A stretch of 64,000 nt of DNA, taken from contig JAFEHU010000021.1 in NCBI GenBank assembly GCA_017848435.1, forward strand, positions 1 through 64,000. The letters are read 5' to 3'. Below the pieces are notes generated by a model that saw nothing but the letters and a program-made list of their open reading frames with translations, did no database searches and had not been told where the DNA came from. A program made the translations under genes and the position numbers. Of this stretch, positions 8,757-18,276 are shown piece by piece (position 1 is the first letter of the stretch; each line of letters begins with the position of its first letter). Source of the DNA: Burkholderiaceae bacterium (lineage in GTDB: Bacteria; Pseudomonadota; Gammaproteobacteria; Burkholderiales; Burkholderiaceae_C).

Positions 8757-9055
8757 GCCTTGCGCAACGGCGTTGGCCGTTGCACGTTTTTCAGTGCTGG
8801 GCTTGGTCTCGCCACACCTTACCGCACCACGTCGCCAAGTCGTCCAGGTAGCAGTACACCACCGGCACCATGACCCATTGGAACCATGCGCTGTGCGCAG
8901 GGTTTGTTGCAGCCTACGTAGGCGTTGTTCCCACTCCAGCCCATTCTTCAGTTTCATTTCATTCTGGATGATTAAGGTCTCAGCTGCCGCATGGCAGCCG
9001 AGAGGAGGGTTGTCAGCCGGCGTGTCCACAGGTCACCCAACTACAAAGGAAATTC
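8757..9055. other. Intergenic stretch with RND gene remnant and promoter region
   Basis: This 299-base stretch holds no intact gene. It contains the minus-strand remnant of an RND transporter C-terminus (8791-8871), then lower-GC DNA that probably carries the promoter of the cadherin/RTX gene. A ribosome site (AAAGGAAATTC) precedes that gene's ATG at 9056. Confidence 0.7.
8791..8871 (-). pseudogene. Remnant of an RND efflux transporter 3' end
   Basis: Read on the minus strand this encodes MVPVVYCYLDDLATW and ends WRDQAQH-stop. The intact RND gene nearby ends VVPVVYCYLDDLAEW...LWRGERRAAG-stop. Bases 8834-8870 are identical over 37 bases to 10582-10618 inside that gene. After the identical block both reading frames keep the W and WR positions but diverge in bases, as expected for two related RND C-termini. 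No further RND homology is visible upstream of it. Confidence 0.75.
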
Positions 9056-10468
9056 ATGGCCGGCCCCACTTCGCTTTCCCTTCGCACCACTGGCTACAGT
9101 CAGAAACTCGCGGAAAACACCGCCATTGCTGCCAACCGTGTGGTGGCAACATTGGCCATCACCGACCGCGACGGCGGCAACAACCTGGTGACGCTGGAGG
9201 GCGCTGACGCCCATCTGTTCACCCTGGTGCTGGGCAGCAACGGGCAATACAGCCTGGCCCTGCAAGCGGGTACCACGCTCGACTTTGAGTCGAACCCGGT
9301 GCTGAACGTGACGGTGCGCGCACGCGACGCAGCGGCCCCTGCCAACGGCGGTGTCACATCGTCATTGGCCATCCAGGTCACCAACGTGAACGAAGCGCCG
9401 GTCATCACCAGCAACGGTGGCGGCAGTGCTGCGTTGGTGCAAGCGGTGTCAGGCCAAAAACTGGTGACGCAGGTGCACGCGGTGGACCCGGAAGGCACAG
9501 CCGTTCGCTACAGCATCCAGGGTGGCGCAGACGCTTCGCTGTTTGCCATCAACGCCACCACCGGCGACCTCAGCTTCAAGCAATTGCCCGTGGCAGGCGG
9601 ACCCACCACGTTCCAGGTGAACGTGGTGGCCACCGAAGCGGGTAGTTTGCTCAAGTCGGCATTGACCGACACCCAGGCGCTGACCATCCAGCTCAACCAG
9701 GCCCCCACGCTGACCACGCCGGTGGGCAACGTGGGCGGCGACAGCTTCACCTACGGCGTGACCGACGCCGACGGCAACCCGCTGCGCGCCACCTTCAACG
9801 GTGCCACCCTGGCCACCACGGTGCAGAACAACGGTGCGCTCACCACCCAAACCGTGACCGCCGCGGCCACAGCCGCCGTGGGCACGTACGAAGTGACCGA
9901 CGGCGCCGCCAGCGTGGCCGTGGTTAACTTGGGTTTGGGCACCAACGCGGCCGACGGCTTGGCCGCCACCTCGCCCGAGGCCACCTTGCTCTACGGCTTT
10001 GCCGGCAACGACACCCTGACCGGCCAGGCCGGCAACGACACCTTGGTGGGTGGCTTGGGCGTTGACGCAATGAATGGCGGCGCCGGCAACGACCTGTTTG
10101 TGTACGCCGCCGCTGCGGACTCCAACGGCGCCAATACCGATGTCGTCACGGGCGTTGATTTCGGTGGTGCTGACGTGGCGTCGTCTGCAGACCAATTCCG
10201 CTTTGGCAACCAGGTGGTGACGGCAGTGAAAAACATCGACGTCACCGGGGCGGCCTTTGCCAACCTTGGCACCCTGCTCAACGCCAGCACCCTGGGCGCT
10301 GGCGAAGCGGTGTTTGTTCATGTGCTGAATGGCGCAGCGCAGGGCCGCGACTTCCTGTTTGTGGACGGCAATGGCCAAGCCGGCTTCCAGGCTGCAACCG
10401 ACTACGCGATTGAGTTGGTGGGCGTGGTCAACCGCGCCGGTTTGGACGTGTCTGACCTGAACGCCTGA
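9056..10468 (+). CDS. Cadherin-like protein with RTX repeats, probable type I secretion substrate
   Basis: 470 residues with no N-terminal signal peptide. The first ~230 residues hold two cadherin-like beta-sandwich domains (LAENTAIAANRVVATLAITD, QVTNVNEAPVITSNGGG). RTX-type nonapeptides follow at about 318-350 (YGFAGNDTLTGQAGNDTLVG and NGGAGNDLFVY), which bind calcium after export. The ~120-residue C-terminus resembles the uncleaved secretion signal region of type I substrates. No ABC/MFP type I exporter is encoded in the window, so the exporter must be elsewhere. A 37-bp direct repeat brackets this gene. Function is likely adhesion or surface association, by family only. Confidence 0.82.
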   Translation: MAGPTSLSLRTTGYSQKLAENTAIAANRVVATLAITDRDGGNNLVTLEGADAHLFTLVLGSNGQYSLALQAGTTLDFESNPVLNVTVRARDAAAPANGGVTSSLAIQVTNVNEAPVITSNGGGSAALVQAVSGQKLVTQVHAVDPEGTAVRYSIQGGADASLFAINATTGDLSFKQLPVAGGPTTFQVNVVATEAGSLLKSALTDTQALTIQLNQAPTLTTPVGNVGGDSFTYGVTDADGNPLRATFNGATLATTVQNNGALTTQTVTAAATAAVGTYEVTDGAASVAVVNLGLGTNAADGLAATSPEATLLYGFAGNDTLTGQAGNDTLVGGLGVDAMNGGAGNDLFVYAAAADSNGANTDVVTGVDFGGADVASSADQFRFGNQVVTAVKNIDVTGAAFANLGTLLNASTLGAGEAVFVHVLNGAAQGRDFLFVDGNGQAGFQAATDYAIELVGVVNRAGLDVSDLNA

Positions 10469-10485
10469 CGCCAAGGGCTGCCGGG

Positions 10486-10504
10486 GCGGGGCTGCGGGCC
10501 CCGC
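10486..10504. terminator. GC hairpin between convergent genes
   Basis: GCGGGGC and GCCCCGC form a perfect 7-bp stem around a TGCGG loop. It lies 17 bases after the RTX gene stop and 29 bases before the convergent RND stop. No U-tract follows, so termination strength is uncertain. Confidence 0.5.
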
Positions 10505-10532
10505 TGCCGGTGGCCAAATTTTGTGGGGTGCC

Positions 10533-13500
10533 TTATCCCGCAGCGCGGCGCTCGCCGCGCCACAGGCGCTTGGCCCACTCGGCCAAGTCGTCCAGGTAGC
10601 AGTACACCACCGGCACCACCACCAGCGTCAGCAGCGACGAGGTGATCACACCGCCAATCACCGCCTGGCCCATGGGCGCGCGTTGCTCTGAGCCTTCGGT
10701 GAGGGCAAAAGCCAGCGGCACCATGCCGAAGATCATCGCCAACGTGGTCATCAGAATCGGGCGCAGCCGCACCTTGGCCGCCAGCAGCAGCGCGTCTTCA
10801 CGGCCCAGGCCGTCGCCTTCGCGGGCGCGGATGGCAAAGTCCACCAGCAAAATGGCGTTCTTGGTCACCAGGCCCATCAGCATCACCACGCCAATCACCG
10901 AGAACATCGACAGCGTGGAGCCAAACATCAGCAGCGCCAGCACCACGCCAATCAGCGTCAGCGGCAGCGCGGTCATGAGTGCCAGCGGCTGCAGAAAGCT
11001 CTTGAACTGGCTGGCCAGAATCATGTAGATGAACACGATGGCCAACACCAGTGCCGAGATGGCGTAGCCAAACGACTCCTGCAAATTCTTGGTGGAGCCG
11101 CCAAACTGGTAGCGGTAGCCGGGCGGGAAGCTGATGCCGTCCAGCGCGGTGCGGATGTCGCCCGACACCTCGCCCGCCGAGCGGTTGGCCACGTTGCCGT
11201 TGATGGCCACCTCGCGGTTCAGGTCGCGCCGGTTGATCTGGTTCGGGCCGGTGGATGCTTTGACACTGGCCACCTGGTTTAGCCGCACGGTGCGCTGGCT
11301 GCCATCGGCCGCGGTGAGGGCGAAGGGCAGGCGTTCCAGGTCTTGCGGGGCGTTGCGGGCGTCTGGAGAAAGCCGCACGTTCACGTCGTAGGTCTGGTCG
11401 TCGGGCGCGCGCCAGTTGCCCACGGTCTGGCCGGCCACCAGAATGCGCAGCGCGCTGCCGATTTGCGCCACGCCCAGGCCCAGGTCAGACGCGGCCTCGC
11501 GCTGCACCACCACGTTGATCGTGGGTTTGTCGGCCTTGATGCTTGAATCCAGGTCCACCAGGCCTGGGATGTCGCGGATCTTCTCGTTCACCAGTTTGGT
11601 CAGCCGCTCCAGCTCTTTCAAATCGGGCCCTTGCAAAGAGAATTCGATCTGTTTTTGCCCACCCACCGAGTCGAGCAAACCCACGTGGGTGACGGTGATG
11701 CCCGGCACCTGGCGCAGCCGGTCGCGCAGCACGGTGGACATCTGGTCCACGCTGCGGCTGCGCTGGTGGCGGTCTACCAGCCGCACGTAGACGCTGGCGT
11801 AAATTTTCCCCTGCGCGTTGCCAGTGTTCACCGTGGCCAGCGTGTACTTCACCTCGGGGAATTCGTGCAGGATCGCGTCCACCTGCCGGGCCTTGGCTTC
11901 TGTGACTTCAATGGACGACCCCACCGGCGTGTAGAAGCTCAACGACGTTTCCGAAAAGTCCGCCTTGGGCACAAATTCGGTGCCCAGCAGCGGCACCATG
12001 AACAGGCTGGTGACAAACACCGCCACCGCCACGCCCACCGTCAACAGCTTGTGGCCGAGTGACCAGCGCAGCAGCCGCTGGTAGCCGTCGGACAAACGCT
12101 CCGTGCCCCGGTCAAACGCGCCGGTCACGCGGCCTATGGTTTTGTCGTACCAGGTGACGGGTGGGCCGTGTTTGCCGTGCGAGTCGATGGCCGGGTCGTG
12201 CCAGATGCTGGAGAGCATCGGGTCCAGCGTGAAGCTGACAAACATCGAGATCAGCACTGCCGCCACGATGGTGATGCCAAACTCGTGGAAGAACTTGCCG
12301 ATGATGCCGCCCATGAAACCAATCGGCAAAAAAACCGCCACGATGGAAAAGGTGGTGGCCAGCACCGCCAGGCCAATTTCCTGCGTGCCTTCCATGGCCG
12401 CCGCGTACGGCGTCTTGCCCATTTGCACGTGCCGCACGATGTTCTCGCGTACCACAATCGCGTCGTCGATCAACAGGCCCACACACAGGCTGAGCGCCAT
12501 CAGCGTGATCATGTTCACCGTGAAGCCGAACATGTACATGAACAAAAACGTGCCAATGATGGCAATCGGCAATGTCAGCCCGGTGATGACGGTGGAGCGC
12601 CACGAGTTCAGGAACAAAAACACGATCAGCACCGTGAGCACCGCGCCTTCCACCAGCGTGCGGCGCACGTTGTCCACCGCCACGCGGATGGGGCGCGAGC
12701 CGTCGCTGATCGGCTCCAGCCGCAGGCCAGGCGGCAGCTGGGGGGTGATGTCGGCAATTGCCTTCTTCAAGCCATCGGTCACGGCAATGGTGTTGTCGTC
12801 TTGGGTTTTCTGCACCTGCAGCACCAGCGTGCGTTGGCCGTTGTACAGCGCCAGGCTTTCCACCTCCTGCGCGCCGTCGGCCACGCGGGCGACCTGCTCC
12901 AGCCGGATGGGTGCCGCCGTACCGCGCTTGGCCACCACAATGCGGTTGAAGTCTTCGGGCCGCTGCATGCGCGAGACCACCTGCACCACACGCTCTTGTT
13001 CCAGCGAACGCACCGCGCCCACCGGCAAATCCTGGTTCTCGTTGCGCACCGCGTTGGCCACCTGCTCGGCGGTGACGCCCAGCGCCTCCATGGCCTGCGG
13101 GTTCAGGTAGATGTTGATCTCGCGCTTGGTGCCACCCACCAGCGTGACGGAGCCGACGCCGCGCACGTTCTCCAAACGCTTCTTCAGCACCTGGTCGGCC
13201 CAGCTGGTCAACTCTACAGGCGTCATGCCCACCTGCGCGCCTTTGTCTGCCGGCAACACCGCTACCGACCAAATCGCCCGGCTGGCCGGGTCAAAGCGCA
13301 GCACGCGCGGTTCGTCCACCTCGTCGCGGAAGGTGGGGCGGATGGCGGCAATCCGTTCGCGCACGTCTTCGGCCGCCTTGCGCCCGTCCACCGAGAGCTG
13401 GAACTCCACAATCACCACCGACTGGCTCTCGTAGCTGCGCGAGGTGAGGGCATTGATGCCCGCAATCGCGTTCACACCTTCTTCCACCTTCTTAGTGACC

Positions 13501-13685
13501 TCGCTCTCCACAATCTCGGGCGAGGCACCGGGGTAGGTGGTGGTGATGACGACGACCGGGAAGTCGATGTTCGGAAACTGGTCTACCTGCAGCCGCTGGT
13601 ACGAGAACATGCCCAGCACCACCAGCGCGAGCATCACCATGGTCGCAAAGACCGGGTTCTTCAGACTGACCTGTGTGAACCACAT
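10533..13685 (-). CDS. RND multidrug efflux transporter, HAE1 family permease
   Basis: 1050 residues, the standard length for AcrB/MdtB-type inner-membrane pumps. It starts MWFTQVSLKNPVFATMVMLA, with TM1 at about 13-30. Two large periplasmic loops and TM4 with the proton-relay segment (ITLMALSLCVGLLIDDAIVVREN, paired Asp in IDDAIV) are visible, along with GLVTKNAILLVDFA in the second half. It exports hydrophobic compounds using proton influx, together with the adaptor gene 3 bases upstream. No dedicated outer-membrane factor is adjacent. The last ~16 codons lie beyond a 37-bp block repeated at 8834-8870, so its present C-terminus may have been exchanged. Confidence 0.95.
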   Translation of the reverse strand: MWFTQVSLKNPVFATMVMLALVVLGMFSYQRLQVDQFPNIDFPVVVITTTYPGASPEIVESEVTKKVEEGVNAIAGINALTSRSYESQSVVIVEFQLSVDGRKAAEDVRERIAAIRPTFRDEVDEPRVLRFDPASRAIWSVAVLPADKGAQVGMTPVELTSWADQVLKKRLENVRGVGSVTLVGGTKREINIYLNPQAMEALGVTAEQVANAVRNENQDLPVGAVRSLEQERVVQVVSRMQRPEDFNRIVVAKRGTAAPIRLEQVARVADGAQEVESLALYNGQRTLVLQVQKTQDDNTIAVTDGLKKAIADITPQLPPGLRLEPISDGSRPIRVAVDNVRRTLVEGAVLTVLIVFLFLNSWRSTVITGLTLPIAIIGTFLFMYMFGFTVNMITLMALSLCVGLLIDDAIVVRENIVRHVQMGKTPYAAAMEGTQEIGLAVLATTFSIVAVFLPIGFMGGIIGKFFHEFGITIVAAVLISMFVSFTLDPMLSSIWHDPAIDSHGKHGPPVTWYDKTIGRVTGAFDRGTERLSDGYQRLLRWSLGHKLLTVGVAVAVFVTSLFMVPLLGTEFVPKADFSETSLSFYTPVGSSIEVTEAKARQVDAILHEFPEVKYTLATVNTGNAQGKIYASVYVRLVDRHQRSRSVDQMSTVLRDRLRQVPGITVTHVGLLDSVGGQKQIEFSLQGPDLKELERLTKLVNEKIRDIPGLVDLDSSIKADKPTINVVVQREAASDLGLGVAQIGSALRILVAGQTVGNWRAPDDQTYDVNVRLSPDARNAPQDLERLPFALTAADGSQRTVRLNQVASVKASTGPNQINRRDLNREVAINGNVANRSAGEVSGDIRTALDGISFPPGYRYQFGGSTKNLQESFGYAISALVLAIVFIYMILASQFKSFLQPLALMTALPLTLIGVVLALLMFGSTLSMFSVIGVVMLMGLVTKNAILLVDFAIRAREGDGLGREDALLLAAKVRLRPILMTTLAMIFGMVPLAFALTEGSEQRAPMGQAVIGGVITSSLLTLVVVPVVYCYLDDLAEWAKRLWRGERRAAG

Positions 13686-13688
13686 GGT

Positions 13689-14867
13689 TCAGCGTGCCGG
13701 TGTGGGGGTGCTGGCGGCGGGTGCGGCGGTGGGCACCAAAGTACCACTCAGCTTGACCGTCGTTCCTTCGCGCAGCGGCCCCAACGAGCCACGCACCACC
13801 TGCGTGCCCACCGGCAAGCCAGTTACAGCTACAAAACGCTCGCCCGCCTGTTCCCCGCTCTGGCCAGTTGTCACCGGCAGGTGGGCGATCTGGTTGTTCT
13901 GCACCACCTGCACATAGGGCGCGGGCTTGTCGGTGCGCACGGCGGTCACTGGCACGGCCAGCGCAGTGGCCTCACCGGTGCCCAACACGCCCTGCAAAAA
14001 GGTGCCCTGGCGCAGCCCCTCGGTGGCGGGCAGGGCCAGGTACACCACCACGCTGCGGCTGCCCGCCTGCACCGTGGGGTTGATGCGCGCCACCTTGGCC
14101 GTCAATGTTCTAGCGGCACGGTTGCTGTCGGTGTCCAGTTGCAGCACAGCACTTTGGCCCACCCGCACGTCCAGCGCGTCGCTGGCGCTCAGCGTGGCTT
14201 CCAGCTCCAGCTGGCGCAAATCCACAATCTCAAGGATGCGCGCGTCCACACCCACCCGTTCACCCGGCTGCACCAACCGCTGCGCCACCAGGCCCGCCAT
14301 CGGTGCCACCAGCACGCTGTCGTTCACCGACTTGGTGGCAATGTCCACTGCGGCCTGCGCCGCATGGTAAGTGGCCTGCGCGCCCGCCAGGTTGGCCTGG
14401 GAGGTGTCCAGCGCGGTACTAGAGATAAAGCCCTGCTTCACCAGCGCCTGGTTGTTGTCCAACTGGCGCTGGGCAATCGCCACCTGCGCCTTGGCCGCGT
14501 CAGCCTGCTGCTGCGCCTGCCGCTGGCGCGCCTGGTATTCGCTCGGCTCAATGCGCGCCACCACCTGGCCCGCTTTCACTGCGTCACCCTCACGCACCAC
14601 CAGCGCCTGCACCTCGCCCGCCACCCGGGCCTTCACCACGGCGGAGTTCACCGCCCGCACCGTGCCGGAGATGGGCACACCCACCTGCAAAGCCCGCTCG
14701 GTGGCGGCCACGAGGTCGGCCGGGGTGAGTTCCACCACAGTTTGGGCTTGGGTGTTGGCCGCCAAGGCGGCCTGTTGGGCTTTGCGGCCAGAGAGGGCGC
14801 GGAGGATGCCTGCGGCTAGCAGGGCCAGGAGCAGGGCGGCGATGGCCCATTTCCACCAGCGTTTCAT
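13689..14867 (-). CDS. RND efflux periplasmic adaptor (membrane fusion protein)
   Basis: 392 residues. An N-terminal membrane anchor (AIAALLLALLAAGILRAL, about 8-25) precedes a barrel-sandwich domain (VNSAVVKARVAGEVQALVVR ... DAVKAGQVVARI), an alpha-hairpin (QARQRQAQQQADAAKAQVAI), and the second half of the lipoyl fold (VLAPMAGLVAQRLVQPGERV). It bridges the RND permease and an outer-membrane channel. It is the first gene of the two-gene operon. The final residues (PTAAPAASTPTPAR) are low-complexity. Confidence 0.93.
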   Translation of the reverse strand: MKRWWKWAIAALLLALLAAGILRALSGRKAQQAALAANTQAQTVVELTPADLVAATERALQVGVPISGTVRAVNSAVVKARVAGEVQALVVREGDAVKAGQVVARIEPSEYQARQRQAQQQADAAKAQVAIAQRQLDNNQALVKQGFISSTALDTSQANLAGAQATYHAAQAAVDIATKSVNDSVLVAPMAGLVAQRLVQPGERVGVDARILEIVDLRQLELEATLSASDALDVRVGQSAVLQLDTDSNRAARTLTAKVARINPTVQAGSRSVVVYLALPATEGLRQGTFLQGVLGTGEATALAVPVTAVRTDKPAPYVQVVQNNQIAHLPVTTGQSGEQAGERFVAVTGLPVGTQVVRGSLGPLREGTTVKLSGTLVPTAAPAASTPTPAR

Positions 14868-14894
14868 TAGGTAGCCTTCGTTCTTATGTGGTGT

Positions 14895-15677
14895 TCAGTG
14901 TTGAAGCGAGCTCGATTTGACTTCGAGCCAAAGCTGTTTGAGCTTTTGCAAGCCGACGTCAGAAAAGGCGTGCCTACTAGGATGTGGCACTCCAAAGTAA
15001 ACAACTTTGTTGCTTCCTTCATGTACGAAATATTTACCGTCTTTGAAGTTGTTTCCAACCCAACGAACCTCTTTGCTTGGAACCGCTAAGGCATCTCTAA
15101 ATAGAGCAAAGGAGCTTTCTTCTTCACCGTTACCCAAGCAGATGACAAGCCGCGTATTGCACTTGTCAAAAAACTCTCGGAAGAATCGAAAAAAGTATGT
15201 GCAGAACACTGATTGCATGGAGTCTAGGTGCAACTTGTTGAGTAAATCGACCAGAGCCTCGGCATCTTTTGTCTGTAACCAAATCGCGTTGAATGCTAGC
15301 GACGAACGTAAATCAAATCCAACCGACCTGGAAATTTCCAGCACTCTCTTTTGATGGGGCTGCAAATGAACATGACCAAGTTCAGGGTCTTCCAGTGAGG
15401 AGCAGCACCTTTCACACGTTCGTCTTTCAGAGAAAAAAGGTTCGTGCCAGCACATATCGAGGTATGCAACCGAGTCGACCCTTTGTTGACTTTTCTCCCA
15501 ATGCACTAAATCTTGACTAAGGGTGTCAAGACCTGTCCCGCCTGGGTTGAGGTCAACAAGAGCTATCCCGTTGGGGTTTGAAAGTGCACTTTGACTCCCA
15601 AAGTAGATTTCGCCTTTGTGCTGAAGTAATGCTTTGCAGTGCTTCTCCACAAGCTGGCAAAGTTCATCGAAATCCAT
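14895..15677 (-). CDS. Low-GC ORF with uracil-DNA-glycosylase-fold motifs
   Basis: 260 residues in DNA clearly poorer in GC than its neighbours, with codon use to match, so probably acquired. I recognise no named family, but the layout of motifs fits the UDG superfamily. Motif 1 is IALVDLNPGGTGL at 38-50 (compare the G-[IM]-NPG loop of Mug and SMUG1). A central strand TRLVICLGNG lies at 175-184. Motif 2 is FGVPHPSRH at 228-236 (compare HPS-x-x-R/H). It carries CxRCC at 88-92, a possible metal or Fe-S site. It stands alone between the adaptor gene and gcdH. Alternative: an unrelated protein with chance motif matches. Confidence 0.5.
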   Translation of the reverse strand: MDFDELCQLVEKHCKALLQHKGEIYFGSQSALSNPNGIALVDLNPGGTGLDTLSQDLVHWEKSQQRVDSVAYLDMCWHEPFFSERRTCERCCSSLEDPELGHVHLQPHQKRVLEISRSVGFDLRSSLAFNAIWLQTKDAEALVDLLNKLHLDSMQSVFCTYFFRFFREFFDKCNTRLVICLGNGEEESSFALFRDALAVPSKEVRWVGNNFKDGKYFVHEGSNKVVYFGVPHPSRHAFSDVGLQKLKQLWLEVKSSSLQH

Positions 15678-15728
15678 AACTTGAGAGCCAATATTGGAAA
15701 GCTGAGCAAAGAGTTTATAGATGGTTCG

Positions 15729-16925
15729 TCAATAAAATGCCTGCAACCCCGTCTGCGCCCGCCCCAGAATCAGCGCGTGCACATCGTGTGTGCCTTCGTA
15801 GGTGTTCACCGTTTCCAGGTTGATCATGTGGCGGATCACGTGGTATTCGTCGTGGATACCGTTGCCGCCGTGCATGTCGCGGGCCAGGCGGGCAATGTCG
15901 AGCGCTTTGCCGCAGCTGTTGCGTTTGATCAGGCTTACCATCTCGGGCTGGTCCTGGCCTTCGTCCATCAGGCGGCCCACGCGCAAACAGCCTTGCAGGC
16001 CCAGCGCGATTTCGGTTTGCATGTCGGCCAGTTTTTTCTGGATCAGCTGGGTTTGCGCCAGTGGGCGGCCAAACTGGATGCGGTCCAGCGTGTACTGGCG
16101 GGCACGGTGCCAGCAGTCTTCGGCCGCGCCCAGCGCGCCCCAGGCTATGCCGTAGCGGGCTTTGTTGAGGCAGCCAAACGGGCCTTTCAGGCCGGCCACG
16201 TTGGGCAGCAGGTTGGCCTCGGGCACAAACACGTCGTCCATCACGATTTCGCCGGTGATACTGGCGCGCAGGCTCATCTTGCCTTCGATCTTGGGAGCGC
16301 TCAGGCCTTTCATGCCTTTTTCCAGCACAAAGCCGCGGATGCATTCTTGCCCGCCCACCGAGCCGTCTTCGTTCGCCAATTTGGCCCAGACGACGAAGAT
16401 GTCGGCAATCGGGCTGTTGGTGATCCACATCTTGGCGCCCTTGAGTTGGTAACCGCCGTCTACGGGCTTGGCCCGCGTCAGCATGCTGCCGGGGTCTGAG
16501 CCGTGGTTGGGTTCGGTCAAACCGAAGCAGCCGACCCATTCGCCGGTGGCGAGCTTGGGCAAATACTTCTGTTTCTGCGCTTCGCTGCCATAGGCGTTGA
16601 TGGGGTGCATGACCAGTGAGCTTTGCACGCTGATGGCGCTGCGGTAGCCGCTGTCCACCCGCTCCACCTCGCGGGCAATCAGGCCGTAGGCCACGTAACC
16701 CAGGCCGGCGCAGCCGTAGCCTTCGATGGTGGAGCCGAGGAAGCCCATGGCCCCGGCCTCGTTCATGATCTCTCGGTCGAACTCTTCATGCCGCGCGGCC
16801 ATCAAAACGCGGGTTTGCAGCTTGTCCTGGCAAAAGGTGTGTGCGGCCTCGGCGATGGCGCGCTCGTCGTCGCTGAGCTGTTGCGACAGCAAAAACGGGT
16901 CTTCCCAGTTGAATTTGGCTTTCAT
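15729..16925 (-). CDS. gcdH: Glutaryl-CoA dehydrogenase (acyl-CoA dehydrogenase family)
   Basis: 398 residues. FAD-dependent oxidation and decarboxylation of glutaryl-CoA to crotonyl-CoA in lysine, hydroxylysine and tryptophan breakdown. GCDH-type features are [49 protein letters not shown], and the catalytic-base segment [17 protein letters not shown] near the C-terminus. The ATG at 16925 ([17 protein letters not shown]) is the usual start, so upstream in-frame residues are excluded. It is divergent from msrA with an 85-base promoter gap. It stands alone here, without other glutarate genes. Confidence 0.92.
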   Translation of the reverse strand: MKAKFNWEDPFLLSQQLSDDERAIAEAAHTFCQDKLQTRVLMAARHEEFDREIMNEAGAMGFLGSTIEGYGCAGLGYVAYGLIAREVERVDSGYRSAISVQSSLVMHPINAYGSEAQKQKYLPKLATGEWVGCFGLTEPNHGSDPGSMLTRAKPVDGGYQLKGAKMWITNSPIADIFVVWAKLANEDGSVGGQECIRGFVLEKGMKGLSAPKIEGKMSLRASITGEIVMDDVFVPEANLLPNVAGLKGPFGCLNKARYGIAWGALGAAEDCWHRARQYTLDRIQFGRPLAQTQLIQKKLADMQTEIALGLQGCLRVGRLMDEGQDQPEMVSLIKRNSCGKALDIARLARDMHGGNGIHDEYHVIRHMINLETVNTYEGTHDVHALILGRAQTGLQAFY

Positions 16926-17010
16926 GCGGGGTCCTTGGGGTGTCCTTGGCGCGGGGTGGCCATGTGTGTTTCGAGTGTAATCAGGGCAGTGTTGAACGGA
17001 GGTCATTCAC

Positions 17011-17547
17011 ATGACAACAGAAACCATCATTCTCGGCGGCGGCTGCTTCTGGTGCACCGAGGCGGTGTTCGTCAAGGTGCGCGGCGTGACCGACGTGGAG
17101 TCGGGTTATGCCAACGGCCACACCCAGAACCCGACCTACGAACAGGTCTGCAGCGGCACCACCGGGCACAACGAGGTGGTGAAGCTGGAATACGACACCA
17201 CGCAAATCACCCTGCGCGAGTTGCTGGAAATCTTTTACCTGGTGCACGACCCGACCACCCTGAACCGCCAGGGCAACGACGCCGGCACCCAGTACCGCAG
17301 CGGCATCTACACCACCACGCCTGCGCAACTTGCCGAGGTGGAGGCCTTTGTGCGCGACCTGGAAGCCGCCAAGGTCTACAGCCGCCCCCTCACTACCGAA
17401 GTGACCGCGCTGCAAAACTACACCGCCGCCGAGGACTACCACCAGGACTTCTTCGAGCGCAACCCTTACCAAGGCTACTGTGTGGCGGTGGCCGGCCCCA
17501 AGGTCGCCAAGTTCAAAAAGACCTTTGCCGACCGCGTGAAAGCCTGA
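17011..17547 (+). CDS. msrA: Peptide methionine sulfoxide reductase A
   Basis: 178 residues. The N-terminal active site GGGCFWCTEAVF has the catalytic Cys at 12. It reduces the S-form of methionine sulfoxide in proteins. Conserved EVVKLEYDTTQITLRELLEIF and QYRSGIY follow. It precedes the zinc-type ABC genes by 16 bases on the same strand, so it may be co-transcribed with them. No signal peptide, so cytoplasmic. Confidence 0.95.
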   Translation: MTTETIILGGGCFWCTEAVFVKVRGVTDVESGYANGHTQNPTYEQVCSGTTGHNEVVKLEYDTTQITLRELLEIFYLVHDPTTLNRQGNDAGTQYRSGIYTTTPAQLAEVEAFVRDLEAAKVYSRPLTTEVTALQNYTAAEDYHQDFFERNPYQGYCVAVAGPKVAKFKKTFADRVKA

Positions 17548-17563
17548 GCCTGGAGCCACCGGT

Positions 17564-18259
<696 letters not shown>

Positions 18260-18276
18260 AATCTGATGGTACAGCT

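Noticed and set aside
12168..14819. An 883-codon open frame on the plus strand opposite the RND operon
   Set aside because: It is an antisense frame kept open by high GC and third-position bias. It is rich in His, Arg and Gln with no domain, and it lies opposite two clear genes.
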